From Crocinitomicaceae bacterium (lineage in GTDB: Bacteria > Bacteroidota > Bacteroidia > Flavobacteriales_D > Crocinitomicaceae), in assembly GCA_029254025.1 (NCBI GenBank), contig JAQWYK010000034.1, positions 1 through 64,000 on the forward strand: 64,000 nucleotides of DNA, written 5' to 3'. Numbering within the stretch: position 1 is the first letter of the stretch; each line of letters begins with the position of its first letter. Below are positions 46,909 to 56,108 of this stretch, piece by piece. The notes under the pieces are model-generated. The model saw only the letters and a program-made list of their open reading frames with translations, was not told the DNA's origin and made no database searches. The translations under genes were made by a program, and so were the position numbers.

Positions 46909-47754
46909 TTATTTTTTGGCGCGAAGGAGCAATCCGAAATACAAGTCCTTTTGAGTTGTAGTTTGCATCCATAATTCACTCACATGACACTTGTTCTCAC
47001 CAAAGAACAATCCCGATAGACCGGCTATATCTTCACTGCTTACTTTTGGAGTGTACGTATTCATAATCAGGCCTCCTTTATCAGCTACTAATTGGTATGC
47101 CAAATCAATAAGCTCCGGCAATTTATCCTCGATTTTCCATTTTTCATTTTTAACACCAACTCCCCAAGCAGGAGGATCCATAATAACCAAATCATAGGTA
47201 TTACATCTTTTGACTTCGCGCTGTGCAAATTTCAATGCATCGTCATGCACCCATCGAATATCTTGCAAACCAGATAGCTCCATGTTTCGTTTTGCCCAAG
47301 AAATTAATTGTTTTACCGAATCAACATGCAATACCTCCCCACCGCTTGCACGGGCAACAGCAGAAGCCGCACCTGTATAAGCAAATAAGTTCAATACCCT
47401 CTTTCCTCCTGAGAAGTGTTCAGAAATGTGTTGCCAATTGACGGCCTGTTCAGGAAACAATCCAATATGCTTAAATTTCGTGAGTGCTAATTCAAATGTT
47501 AAGTTCTTATAACCTATGGTCCACACCTCAGGAGCATCAGGCTTCAACTTCTTCCACTTCCCAATACCCTTCTCATTCTCCTTATACTCCCAATGAGCAA
47601 GGTCATTCCACTTTGGAAAAGGCAATCCCGATTTAAAATACGCTTGCAATTCAGGGCGAATTGTGATGACATTTCCCCATCGTTCAAGTTTTTTTCCACC
47701 TCCCGCATCGATAAGCTCATAATCTTTCCAGCCCTTGGTATACAGCTTCTCCAT
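46909..47754 (-). CDS. Class I SAM-dependent methyltransferase (RlmI/RlmK-like)
   Basis: A 281-residue methyltransferase. Motif I VLNLFAYTGAASAVA (about 120-134), acidic loop GGEVLHVDSVK, and catalytic-motif-like DLVIMDPPAWG (about 190-200). The motifs match the COG1092 group of RNA m5C/m2G methyltransferases (RlmI family). The N-terminal PUA domain of RlmI is absent or much reduced; the substrate is thus inferred as rRNA only by family. One-base overlap with the DUF3109 gene; probably one message. Confidence 0.85.
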   Translation of the reverse strand: MEKLYTKGWKDYELIDAGGGKKLERWGNVITIRPELQAYFKSGLPFPKWNDLAHWEYKENEKGIGKWKKLKPDAPEVWTIGYKNLTFELALTKFKHIGLFPEQAVNWQHISEHFSGGKRVLNLFAYTGAASAVARASGGEVLHVDSVKQLISWAKRNMELSGLQDIRWVHDDALKFAQREVKRCNTYDLVIMDPPAWGVGVKNEKWKIEDKLPELIDLAYQLVADKGGLIMNTYTPKVSSEDIAGLSGLFFGENKCHVSELWMQTTTQKDLYFGLLLRAKK

Positions 47755-48338
47755 TACTCATCTTTTTCGTTTGACAATAGTTTCTCTGCCTCTACCAATT
47801 CATTAAAAAATTCTTCTCCGAAACCTCTAATGATTGGTGCTTTCAAGAATCTGTATACAGGAATATTCAATTTTTCTCCGCACGAACAAGCTGGCTTACA
47901 AATATCAATTTCTTCGAAGTTAACAGCCGTAAATTGAGTATATTCCTTGACTCTAATCGGAAATAACTCACAGGACAAAGGTTTCTTCCATTTTATTTCC
48001 TTATCGTAATAAGCCTTCTCAATACCACATTTCGCAGTACCGTCTTCCTCAAACACCGTAAAAGCGCAAGCACCGCCGTCCATCAAAGTTGTTACAGGAT
48101 CGTTATCCTCATCCATGTAAAATACACCCGTGTTTTCAACCGCTTCAATACCTTTTTCAGTCATATATGGCTTAACCTTTTCCAAAATCGACTCTAGCAT
48201 TGATATTTCTGCTAAGGTAACTGGCGCTCCAGCATCTCCTTCTACACAACAAGCCCCTTTGCATGCATTTAAGTCGCAAACGAAACGCCTCTCTAATAAA
48301 CTTGCTGAAACTAATTTATTTCCTATTTCTACAATCAT
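47754..48338 (-). CDS. DUF3109 family cysteine-rich protein
   Basis: A 194-residue protein with conserved cysteines: CDLNACKGACC (about 21-31), CAFTVFEEDGTAKCGIE, LSCELFPIRV and CKPACSCGE. The pattern fits the DUF3109/YkgJ-like zinc or iron-sulfur cluster-binding family. No signal peptide; cytoplasmic. It is transcribed with the methyltransferase, its stop and the following ATG overlapping by one base. Function unknown. The -7 box is only 5 bases upstream of its ATG. Confidence 0.88.
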   Translation of the reverse strand: MIVEIGNKLVSASLLERRFVCDLNACKGACCVEGDAGAPVTLAEISMLESILEKVKPYMTEKGIEAVENTGVFYMDEDNDPVTTLMDGGACAFTVFEEDGTAKCGIEKAYYDKEIKWKKPLSCELFPIRVKEYTQFTAVNFEEIDICKPACSCGEKLNIPVYRFLKAPIIRGFGEEFFNELVEAEKLLSNEKDE

Positions 48339-48343
48339 TGATG

Positions 48344-48351
48344 CAAAGATA
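48344..48351 (-). promoter_or_regulatory. -7 box of the DUF3109 gene
   Basis: TATCTTTG on the minus strand ends 5 bases before the ATG at 48338, so the message is likely leaderless or nearly so. Confidence 0.5.
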
Positions 48352-48676
48352 CACTTTATTCCATGTTGTATTATGCCTCAATTTTAGGAGATATATTCAT
48401 TCTAAATCCTTTCAAAATCAACAGCTGCAGCTTTTAGTTGGCTCCATTCTTCATTAGAGAATTCATCCAATGTTAATACACGCCCCTTTTTCTCCTAAAC
48501 CAATAATTGAAATTTTCATTGCTATATCCATCATTCATATCTAAAGTAGAACATCTGAGAAAGTAAAAAAATGAGTTTTATCAATCCATTAGTTCTTTCA
48601 CCAAATCCCAGATACTTTCACCACAAAAAAAACGGGCATCCAGGAAGATGTACGTTTCAAACAAATTAATCGTAAA
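48352..48676. other. Intergenic stretch with a possible decayed reading frame
   Basis: On the minus strand a frame ending near 48412 reads KGRVLTLDEFSNEEWSQLK with a protein-like look, but has no start and is preceded by a stop at about 48498; another frame begins MKISIIGLGEKG just upstream. This could be the remnant of a small gene broken by a frameshift. No RNA gene or repeat was seen. Confidence 0.3.
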
Positions 48677-49546
48677 CTAACCAAGGTAGGTTTTCAGCAT
48701 TTTACTTCTTGAATTATGCTTTAACCTTCTAATTGCTTTTTCTTTGATTTGCCGCACACGCTCTCGGGTAAGGTCAAATCGTGCCCCGATTTCATCCAAG
48801 CTCATCGGAGAATAACCGTCTAATCCAAAAAATAACTTCACGACATCTCCTTCTCTAGGAGTTAGTGTTGAAATTGATCGGTTAATTTCTTTCTTGAGCG
48901 AATCATTCATTAAATTCAGCTCAGGAGTGGGTAACGTATTTATTTGCAGTACGTCATACATGCTCGAACTTGATTCATCGTCATCTCGCAATGGCGCATC
49001 CATAGAAACGTGTCGACCAGCAGATGCCAATGCTTGTTTCACTTCGGCCGTTGATACTTCAAGCGCTTCTGCTAATTCATCTGCACTTGGAGCTCTCTCT
49101 AAACGTTGTTCAAGTTCAGAATATGCTTTATTAATTTTAGAAATTGAACCAATTTTGTTTAATGGTAACCTCACAATTCTAGCTTGCTCGGCTAATGCTT
49201 GTAATATAGATTGACGTATCCACCAAACGGCATAGGAAATAAATTTAAACCCTCGCGTTTCATCAAAACGTTGTGCCGCCTTAATCAAACCAAGATTACC
49301 TTCATTGATTAAATCTGGAAGCGTAAGTCCTTGATTTTGGTACTGTTTAGCAACCGAAACAACAAAACGTAAATTGGCCCGTGTTAAGCGATCCAATGCT
49401 TTTTGGTCGCCCATTCGAATGCGCTGTGCAAGCACTACTTCTTCCTCCGCCGAAATAAGTTCCACACGACCAATTTCCAACAGATACTTGTCTAACGAAG
49501 CGTTTTCTCTATTGGTAACTTGTTTTGAAATTTTTAGTTGTCTCAT
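48677..49546 (-). CDS. rpoD: Principal RNA polymerase sigma factor (RpoD/SigA)
   Basis: Housekeeping sigma factor. The start at 49546 gives [17 protein letters not shown], the usual N-terminus of the short Bacteroidota factor, which lacks region 1.1. Region 1.2 ([15 protein letters not shown]), region 2 ([48 protein letters not shown]), region 3 and region 4 ([35 protein letters not shown]) are all complete. It recognises the TTG/TAnnTTTG promoters noted in this window. Single gene with 195 bases of A/T-rich upstream sequence. Confidence 0.96.
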   Translation of the reverse strand: MRQLKISKQVTNRENASLDKYLLEIGRVELISAEEEVVLAQRIRMGDQKALDRLTRANLRFVVSVAKQYQNQGLTLPDLINEGNLGLIKAAQRFDETRGFKFISYAVWWIRQSILQALAEQARIVRLPLNKIGSISKINKAYSELEQRLERAPSADELAEALEVSTAEVKQALASAGRHVSMDAPLRDDDESSSSMYDVLQINTLPTPELNLMNDSLKKEINRSISTLTPREGDVVKLFFGLDGYSPMSLDEIGARFDLTRERVRQIKEKAIRRLKHNSRSKMLKTYLG

Positions 49547-49741
49547 GCCTAACAAAGTTTAAATCAACAGTGAAAGACTAACAATAATCATCCCTTCACA
49601 TTCTGTTAGACGTAATTTTCACTAAAAAGTTGGCTTTCTTTATTTTTTTTGTTCGAAATCTTTTCAACCACCTCCAATAAACAGATTGACTTTAGACAAA
49701 GCGCGGCATAACTCTACTCAATTTAACTAAGATTGATCCAC

Positions 49742-50398
49742 TCAGCGATTACCTTTCTGATAATCTGCCAAGAACTGGGCCAAGCCACTATCCGTAAGTG
49801 GGTGATTTGCTAACTGCAAAATTGCCTTCAATGGCCCCGTCATTACGTCAGCTCCAATTTCAGCACAATCCATAATATGCATAGGGTGGCGAACGGATGC
49901 TGCTAATATCTGAGTGTCAAAAGCGTAATTATCAAAAACACGTCGGATTTGCGCAATCAACCCTATCCCATCTGCCGATATATCGTCTAATCGACCGACG
50001 AAAGGCGATACATAAGTTGCTCCTGCCTTGGCAGCCAGCAACGCCTGTCCTGCAGAGAATATAAGTGTACAATTCGTTCGGATTTTGTGCTCCGAAAAAT
50101 AGTTAATTGCCTTTATCCCATCTATCGTCATGGGTATTTTAACCACGATGTTATCATGAAGATTTGCTAAGAAATTTCCTTCTTCAATCATTCCTTTGTA
50201 ATCTGTCGCAATGACCTCTGCAGAAACAGGGCCATTTACAATATGACAGATATCTCTATAATGCTTCAGAATATTCTCTTTCCCAGTAATATTCTCCTTC
50301 GCCATTAGTGATGGATTGGTGGTCACGCCATCCAAAATCCCTATATCATTCGCTTCTTTAATTTCTGCAAGGTTCGCTGTATCGATAAAAAACTTCAT
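49742..50398 (-). CDS. Transaldolase (fructose-6-phosphate aldolase/TalC-like)
   Basis: Short single-domain transaldolase of the pentose phosphate pathway. The 218 residues begin [28 protein letters not shown] at 24-35; the Schiff-base lysine is in NIVVKIPMT (about 83-91); [30 protein letters not shown] is characteristic. Length matches the 210-220-residue MipB/TalC subfamily, which includes both transaldolases and F6P aldolases. Single gene. Confidence 0.93.
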   Translation of the reverse strand: MKFFIDTANLAEIKEANDIGILDGVTTNPSLMAKENITGKENILKHYRDICHIVNGPVSAEVIATDYKGMIEEGNFLANLHDNIVVKIPMTIDGIKAINYFSEHKIRTNCTLIFSAGQALLAAKAGATYVSPFVGRLDDISADGIGLIAQIRRVFDNYAFDTQILAASVRHPMHIMDCAEIGADVMTGPLKAILQLANHPLTDSGLAQFLADYQKGNR

Positions 50399-50525
50399 AC
50401 CATATTTCTATTTGTTACGAAAATAATTTTTTTTTACAAGAAACACTGTAATTACCAACTAAATCCAACAGAAAGACGTTACATGATGAAGAATACATTT
50501 TGTTTCCAAAAACAATAAGCGTAAA

Positions 50526-51140
50526 TTGCAAAAGGAAGATAAAATAAAGACGTTGGGGAAATACACTAATATAACGGTGGAATTAATTTCTGAGTGTGCG
50601 AACAACGATCGCAAAGCTCAGGAAACGTTATATGAGGTCTGCTTTCGTTTTCTTATGCCGTTGTGCATGCGGTACAACACCAATGAAGAAGATGCGCGTG
50701 CCACCTTCAACATCGGGTTCATGAAAATTTTAAAAAATATTGGTTCTATAGAGCCAGAAATAGGCTCTTTTATTGCCTGGTCTAGGAGAATAATGAACAA
50801 TACACTCATTGATGAATACCGAAAAAACAAAAACTATAAAGAACGTGTAACTAGTCGAGAGCACGATCGTGAATTGGAATTTCATTCGAACAACACATCG
50901 AATCAGGCTTATAATGATTTTAATGAAAATAGTGTTTTAAGGTTACTTGAGTACCTTAAACCTGCTACGAAACAGGTATTTGTTTTGTATGTAATTGAAG
51001 GTTACAATCACCGGGAAATAGGCGATTTACTTAAGATGTCTGAAGGAACATCTAAGTGGCATTTATCAACAGCTCGAAAAGAACTTCAAGCATTGCTTGA
51101 ACAACAAGAAAAGAACAATAGGTCACGTATTGCAATATGA
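50526..51140 (+). CDS. ECF-type RNA polymerase sigma factor
   Basis: A 204-residue sigma-70 family protein with region 2 (LYEVCFRFLMPLCMRYNTN, ATFNIGFMKILKNI, FIAWSRRIMNNTLIDEYRK) and region 4 (LKPATKQVFVLYVIEGYN, REIGDLLKMSEGTSKWHL). The start is TTG at 50526; no ATG fits well, and TACATTTTG lies 24 bases before. Its stop overlaps the next gene by 4 bases. That gene has a single membrane helix and could be the partner that controls this sigma factor. Confidence 0.88.
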   Translation: MQKEDKIKTLGKYTNITVELISECANNDRKAQETLYEVCFRFLMPLCMRYNTNEEDARATFNIGFMKILKNIGSIEPEIGSFIAWSRRIMNNTLIDEYRKNKNYKERVTSREHDRELEFHSNNTSNQAYNDFNENSVLRLLEYLKPATKQVFVLYVIEGYNHREIGDLLKMSEGTSKWHLSTARKELQALLEQQEKNNRSRIAI

Positions 51141-52306
51141 ATTTGAACGACCAACATATCGACGATTTATTTCGTAAGGCTGCAGACACTTCAAAAAGCC
51201 CTGCTTACAACCCAAGTTATTGGAGTGAAATGGAGCAATTGTTGAATGCCGAACGTAAGAGTAGAAAAGGATTGATTGCTTGGTCCGTATTCGGTATGAT
51301 CTTATTGTTTGGTCTTCTTTCCACGGCGGTAACCATTGATCGCGAACATCCTTTAACCTATGCAAAAATAGGCCTTAGCGTTGAGCTGAACCCTGATTAT
51401 CTTTTAGAAATAAAAAGTGATTTTGAGGAATTTATTGCTTCACAAAAAGTCATTTCATCAGAAGCTCCCTCGATTAATCCTTTTGTTATTCCACATATTA
51501 AACTCTCAGCTGAGCAAAAATCTGCAAACGAACCTAATAAGATACACCAAACTAATAAAGCTCTTACTTCGAATCCATTAACGGTTAGATCGATTGAAAT
51601 TGACAAACTCACCTCTAACAATTTAACAGAATTACCCAATACTTACACTTCAGGAATTGAGGAGCTTGGTGCCTTTTCTAAACTAACATCATTTACTCGA
51701 CAGCTTCCCGCTTTCAGTCCTTTCTGCAATACCTTTGAAGTTGGAACTGGTCTTTCCCAAGCATATGCGGAGAACTCTCAAAATCCAAGAATTTTAAGTG
51801 TTGAATGGAAATTAAACTATAAAATGAATCGCTTTGAGCTCAGTTCTGGATTAGGTCTAACTTTAGAAAAAAATCCAGGTATAACTGTTTCGGAACGAGC
51901 GAGAGTGTATGGTTTTGGGGTAACTAATTTTGAAAATAGCCTGAACTATAAAACACTTTTAGATATCTCTATTCCAGTTCAACTCGCTGTTATACATCGA
52001 AAAAATAAATTTGGTGCTGGACTCCAGCTTCGATTCTTAGCGAATTCTTCGATGTTATTTGAATCCAAAGCAAACGGTGAAACTATGGAAGCAAAAAACT
52101 TAAGCGGCTTGACTACTGGACTGAACCCGCTGAATGTTGATACATATGTATTCTATGAACGAGGTTTGTCTGAAAACATTCAAATCGGTGCGAGATTAAC
52201 TCAACAACTAACTTCTCGAATTGCGAATGACCAGTACTTTAACAACTTGTATAGAAAGAGTGTGATGAACGCACAGATTTATTTTAAATACACGCTTTTT
52301 AATTGA
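51137..52306 (+). CDS. Membrane-anchored protein with predicted barrel-like domain, sigma partner
   Basis: A 389-residue protein. Residues 1-40 are a polar cytoplasmic stretch (MNLNDQHIDDLFRKAAD, YWSEMEQLL), one hydrophobic helix lies at 47-66 (IAWSVFGMILLFGLLS), a low-complexity linker (about 70-180) follows, and the last about 190 residues alternate in a way typical of outer-membrane barrels (RFELSSGLGLTLEK, KFGAGLQLRFLANSS, NIQIGARLTQQL). The ATG overlaps the ECF gene by 4 bases. An N-terminal cytoplasmic tail plus one helix, coupled to an ECF sigma, fits an anti-sigma-like role (inference). I do not recognise a family. Confidence 0.75.
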   Translation: MNLNDQHIDDLFRKAADTSKSPAYNPSYWSEMEQLLNAERKSRKGLIAWSVFGMILLFGLLSTAVTIDREHPLTYAKIGLSVELNPDYLLEIKSDFEEFIASQKVISSEAPSINPFVIPHIKLSAEQKSANEPNKIHQTNKALTSNPLTVRSIEIDKLTSNNLTELPNTYTSGIEELGAFSKLTSFTRQLPAFSPFCNTFEVGTGLSQAYAENSQNPRILSVEWKLNYKMNRFELSSGLGLTLEKNPGITVSERARVYGFGVTNFENSLNYKTLLDISIPVQLAVIHRKNKFGAGLQLRFLANSSMLFESKANGETMEAKNLSGLTTGLNPLNVDTYVFYERGLSENIQIGARLTQQLTSRIANDQYFNNLYRKSVMNAQIYFKYTLFN

Positions 52307-52309
52307 TAA

Positions 52310-53371
52310 ATGAGATATATTGCTTACATAATTTTTCCATTACTTTTTGTATCATGTGAGAAAGAAGTTTTACCTGAACTCCCCCCTAACAATAGTCCCA
52401 TTTTTTCAATTGAGGGGAATATCGATGGTCAACAAGTTACAGTTTCTGCAGGAGATAATGACTATTTCATGCACTCTGAGAACTTTTTATTACGTGGTGT
52501 TACACAATGGAAAGGAACACTTGCTAACAACCAAAGCTCCTTCGAGTTAATTTTGAGCGATGGAATAGTTGACGTACCAAATTCTACCTACGATATATCA
52601 ACTTCAAATTACCTTTCATTTACTGAGATTCCTACTACCCCATTGCTAACCCTCCATAAAAACCAGTTCTCAAATAGTGAATACATTCAATCGATCAGTT
52701 GGGTTGTCAATGGAGAGCTTTATTCAAGTCCTGATTCATTAACGATTTATGAACCAGGGAAATACTCGATTTGTGCCACTATAACTTTCTATAATCAGAC
52801 CCAAGCAACAAGTTGTAACGAGCTCATACTAGGATACGACAGAAATGCGAAAGGCACCCTTAAGTTCATCCTTGGTCAAAATGATAACTTAATTGCGTTT
52901 TTTGACACTCCTGAATATGAAATTGATCACGTGGAATGGTACTATAATGACTCATTAATAAGCGCAAATAAAGTTAATCTCTCCACTCATATGAACACCA
53001 ACACATGCCACCTTCGCGGCGTAGTGCATTATGCGAATGGAGTTGTACGCAGTCGCGCCGTTCATATCGACAAATTGTCTCAAGAACACTATATTCAAGA
53101 CCTTACCTCTTTCGAAGATCAAACCAGTACGAGTTGGGATTTTAAATTACGCATGCACATCAACCACAATGGACAACATTATCGAAGCATTGAGAGTACT
53201 ACTTTAGCTACTCAATTAGAAATTATTTCAATCAGTGAGTTCGGTTACAACAGCAATGGAGATAAAGTAATGCTCGTTCGCGGACATATTACCGCACCAT
53301 TCTATCACGAGGAGAGTGAAACAATTGTGAATACGGATCTCACAATAAGCTTCGCCTTACCTTACAAATAA
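52310..53371 (+). CDS. Lipoprotein of unknown function
   Basis: Signal peptide with lipobox LLFVSC (Cys16), then 337 residues of beta-rich sequence without a clear domain (YIQSISWVVNGELYSSPD and IDHVEWYYNDSLIS look like two immunoglobulin-like modules). Three bases after the stop of the membrane-anchored sigma partner, so it is probably its operon partner. Location in the periplasmic or surface leaflet of the outer membrane. Function unknown. Confidence 0.7.
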   Translation: MRYIAYIIFPLLFVSCEKEVLPELPPNNSPIFSIEGNIDGQQVTVSAGDNDYFMHSENFLLRGVTQWKGTLANNQSSFELILSDGIVDVPNSTYDISTSNYLSFTEIPTTPLLTLHKNQFSNSEYIQSISWVVNGELYSSPDSLTIYEPGKYSICATITFYNQTQATSCNELILGYDRNAKGTLKFILGQNDNLIAFFDTPEYEIDHVEWYYNDSLISANKVNLSTHMNTNTCHLRGVVHYANGVVRSRAVHIDKLSQEHYIQDLTSFEDQTSTSWDFKLRMHINHNGQHYRSIESTTLATQLEIISISEFGYNSNGDKVMLVRGHITAPFYHEESETIVNTDLTISFALPYK

Positions 53372-53375
53372 TCCT

Positions 53376-53383
53376 TACATTTG
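53376..53383 (+). promoter_or_regulatory. -7 box of the T9SS protein gene
   Basis: TACATTTG, exact TAnnTTTG match, 16 bases before the ATG at 53400. It suggests that the T9SS gene has its own promoter, besides read-through from the ECF operon. Confidence 0.5.
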
Positions 53384-53399
53384 CATAAATTCTACTACT

Positions 53400-54494
53400 A
53401 TGCGTAAACTAGGATTTCTATTGAGCTTCTATTGGAGTTTCACATCTATTGGTCAGATTACACTTGAAAGTACAGACTACCTTCAAGCTGGGGATACAGT
53501 GCGACTATCGCAAGCAACGGATGCTGCCACAGACTTCACCTCTACAGGTATGAATTCCGTTTGGGACTTCTCCTATTTACAAGCGGAAACACAAACACTT
53601 GTGGATCCATATTTAGTAGCCAATGCGGGGTTCTTAATTCAAATGCGATTTGGAAATTTTGCTCCAGTCGAATATATGTCAGACTACTATTCCTCATTTT
53701 CAGGACTGCCATTTGATCAATTTGGGTCTTTTCTTCCCGTTAACATTGAAGACGTATTTCGATTTACGAAAATCACTCAGGACTCAATTTCATACACTGG
53801 TTACTCAATGCTCGTAGATGGTAATGAAGTTCCTTTTCAATCTGACACAATTGAAGTAGCGATGAAATATCCCATGAGTTTTGGTGATGCCTATAGTGGT
53901 CGGGCATACTCGAAAGTAGATTTTAACCCAATATTCAATGGGATTTTCATTCAATACCGACAACGAGAAACAGTGGTTGACGGTTATGGTTCTTTAATCA
54001 CACCTTACGGAAGCTTCAATACCATTCGCGTTAAACACACCATTCAAGAACTCGATTCACTCTATGCAGATTTATTCGGTTTTGCCACGTGGATTCCTCT
54101 GCAATTGCCCACGCAAAACATTTATGAATGGTGGGCTAAAGATGAACTCGTACCAGTTATGAAAATTGAAACCCAACTCATTAATGGAGACGAAGTGGTT
54201 TCACTCATTGAATACAAAGACACGTATTTAGGACTTACGAATTCCCTATTTTCTAATGATATAAACTTCGAATTATACCCTAACCCAAGCAATGACGAAC
54301 TTTACATTGAGGCTGAAATGGCTATACAATCGATTACTATTTATAGCGCAGATGGTAGACGTATAATAGAAGAAGTGGGGAATTTGGACACAAAACTCAG
54401 AATTGACACATCTTCAATTGAAGGAGGAAACTATATCGTTCTTGTCACAACTAAGGCAGGGCAAAAGATGGAGCGAATCTTAATTCAACACTAA
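53400..54494 (+). CDS. Secreted protein with T9SS type A sorting domain
   Basis: A 364-residue exported protein: signal peptide 1-19 (ending SIGQ), a beta-rich middle region (residues 20-275) I do not recognise, and a C-terminal sorting domain beginning INFELYPNPSNDELYIEA and ending MERILIQH. The middle part contains MNSVWDFSYLQAETQ and YGSFNTIRVKHTIQELDS, similar to a group of Bacteroidota surface proteins of unknown role. Secreted by T9SS. Confidence 0.8.
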   Translation: MRKLGFLLSFYWSFTSIGQITLESTDYLQAGDTVRLSQATDAATDFTSTGMNSVWDFSYLQAETQTLVDPYLVANAGFLIQMRFGNFAPVEYMSDYYSSFSGLPFDQFGSFLPVNIEDVFRFTKITQDSISYTGYSMLVDGNEVPFQSDTIEVAMKYPMSFGDAYSGRAYSKVDFNPIFNGIFIQYRQRETVVDGYGSLITPYGSFNTIRVKHTIQELDSLYADLFGFATWIPLQLPTQNIYEWWAKDELVPVMKIETQLINGDEVVSLIEYKDTYLGLTNSLFSNDINFELYPNPSNDELYIEAEMAIQSITIYSADGRRIIEEVGNLDTKLRIDTSSIEGGNYIVLVTTKAGQKMERILIQH

Positions 54495-54552
54495 GTAATC
54501 GTGTTGCAGGTATTTAATTTCCTTATATAAAAATTAGCCCTATCTTTACAAA

Positions 54553-54936
54553 AAGGTAAATCAGTTTGTCGCTGTTCGTCATGACGAAAAGAGGAAAGTC
54601 CGGGCAGTACAGAGCACCGTACTTCTTAACGAGAAGGTCTTCATATGTAATGTATGAGGAACAGAAAGTGCCACAGAAATTATACCGCCTGTCCTATGAC
54701 GGGTAAGGGTGAAAAGGCGAGGTAAGAGCTCACCGCAGCTTTAGTGATAAAGTTGGCAGGGTAAACCTTACGGACTGAAAGACCATGTAAACCGGGGATT
54801 CTCACTTATGGGAAAGAGGGCTGCTCGCTTGACTCGGAGGGTAGGTCGATGGATTCCAACTGTGAAGTTGGAGCTAGATAAATGACAGACAACTCAGGCA
54901 ACTGAGTTAACAGAACCCGGCTTATGATTTACCTTT
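54553..54936 (+). ncRNA. rnpB: RNase P RNA
   Basis: Catalytic RNA that removes tRNA 5' leaders. The universal motif GAGGAAAGTCCGGGC (near 54589) and the terminal ACAGAACCCGGCTTA (near 54910) are present, with GTAAACC and AGAGGGCTGC between. P1 is AGGTAAATCA (54554-54563) pairing with TGATTTACCT (54925-54934), followed by a T run. Length about 384 bases, normal for the bacterial A type. TATCTTTA at 54541-54548 is a good -7 candidate. Confidence 0.96.
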
Positions 54937-55029
54937 TTATTTTTCTTCGTCCCTACAAGAGGCACCTTCATACGATTCTGCTCGGTAATTAATTGTTCAG
55001 CCGAACATCCAATAAAATCAAACGTTTTT

Positions 55030-55353
55030 TTACCATACTAAACGAACGAGAACAATCGTAAACTTTAATTTTCCGAAGAGCGAGACAGTTTTAAAAGCCA
55101 CTCCATTTAGCGGAGTAATGATTTTCTTTCCCTGTAATGGGTTATTGATCAGTATACCAGAAAGAAAATAACCACCGGAAATTCTCGCTCCCAATAGTGT
55201 AAGCCCCACTAGGGAACTAGTTAACAACGAAAAAAATAGAAATTTCGAGAAATACGTCTCAACCAAAAGATGAATACCAATCGCAAAACACAAAAAACAA
55301 AGTCCGACAAGACCAAAATAAACAACTTTTATCCATAAAAATGAGCTATTCAT
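55030..55353 (-). CDS. Small membrane protein, hypothetical
   Basis: A 107-residue protein with two hydrophobic stretches at about 8-30 and 36-56 (VVYFGLVGLCFLCFAIGIHL, LFFSLLTSSLVGLTLL) followed by a basic C-terminal half. Not recognised. It sits between the RNase P RNA and the 55548 gene with no close partner except a 33-codon frame upstream. Could be spurious, though amino-acid use looks protein-like. Confidence 0.5.
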   Translation of the reverse strand: MNSSFLWIKVVYFGLVGLCFLCFAIGIHLLVETYFSKFLFFSLLTSSLVGLTLLGARISGGYFLSGILINNPLQGKKIITPLNGVAFKTVSLFGKLKFTIVLVRLVW

Positions 55354-55361
55354 CTGGCATA

Positions 55362-55463
55362 CTATTTCATTTTCATCTTCAATAATGTATTAAACTTCTC
55401 TGGTTCAAAGCAATTCTTTTTCAACTCCCAATCAAACTCGTTAGTTACAGACAATTCATGCAT
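55362..55463 (-). CDS. Possible 33-residue small protein
   Basis: A frame MHELSVTNEFDWELKKNC...MKMK with a complete start and stop, eight bases upstream of the membrane-protein gene at 55353 and on the same strand. No recognisable family. It could be a small protein, a leader peptide or chance. Confidence 0.25.
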   Translation of the reverse strand: MHELSVTNEFDWELKKNCFEPEKFNTLLKMKMK

Positions 55464-55517
55464 GAATGATTAAACAGTATTCACACCTTTTTTCCGAATC
55501 ATTCTCCGTTAATTTCA

Positions 55518-55525
55518 TACTTTTG
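55518..55525 (+). promoter_or_regulatory. -7 box of the HEAT-like protein gene
   Basis: TACTTTTG matches TAnnTTTG, 22 bases before the ATG at 55548. Confidence 0.45.
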
Positions 55526-55547
55526 TAATCCAAAAAAAATCATTTAT

Positions 55548-56108
55548 ATGAGTGCGTCAAGTAAATCTTCCCCCAATAAAAAAGTTCAACAGCTACTACT
55601 AGACATTCAAAATGGAGACGCATCAAAGGTCATTAAGGCGATAAAAGCACTTGAAGCACATGGAAACACTTCTGCACTTGAGCCGCTTATAAACTATTGG
55701 AAGAATGTCACTGACCCTTCTTTAGATCGTGAACTCGGAGAGTTTTTTGCAGCGCTAAAAGACACAGACTCACGTCATCCAATTATGAAAATGCTGGAGG
55801 AGGATGAAGATACTGAATTCAGAATTAAATTACTAACAGCTATTTGGAATTGCAAAGTTGATTACTCTGATTATTTAGCTGAATTTGTTCAAATTGCGGC
55901 CGACGGTACTTTTATGGAAACCTTAGAATGCCTAACAATTATTGAAAATTTAGACGGTCCATTTGAGGAAGAACAGTTTTTCGAATCACAAATTGCTTTG
56001 AAAAGTTACCTTGATCAGCGCGAGAATGGTGACGACCAAAAAGCTCAATTAATGAGTGAAATTGCCGTAATCATCAAAGACCTCGAAAGTAATGATATTG
56101 ACTTTTAG
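55548..56108 (+). CDS. Helical-repeat (HEAT-like) cytoplasmic protein
   Basis: A 186-residue acidic protein with helix pairs such as KVIKAIKALEAHGNTSALEP and KLLTAIWNCKVDYSDYLAEF that resemble HEAT repeats. No enzyme motif or signal peptide. Function unknown. Its last four bases overlap the 3' end of the converging kinase gene. Confidence 0.75.
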   Translation: MSASSKSSPNKKVQQLLLDIQNGDASKVIKAIKALEAHGNTSALEPLINYWKNVTDPSLDRELGEFFAALKDTDSRHPIMKMLEEDEDTEFRIKLLTAIWNCKVDYSDYLAEFVQIAADGTFMETLECLTIIENLDGPFEEEQFFESQIALKSYLDQRENGDDQKAQLMSEIAVIIKDLESNDIDF

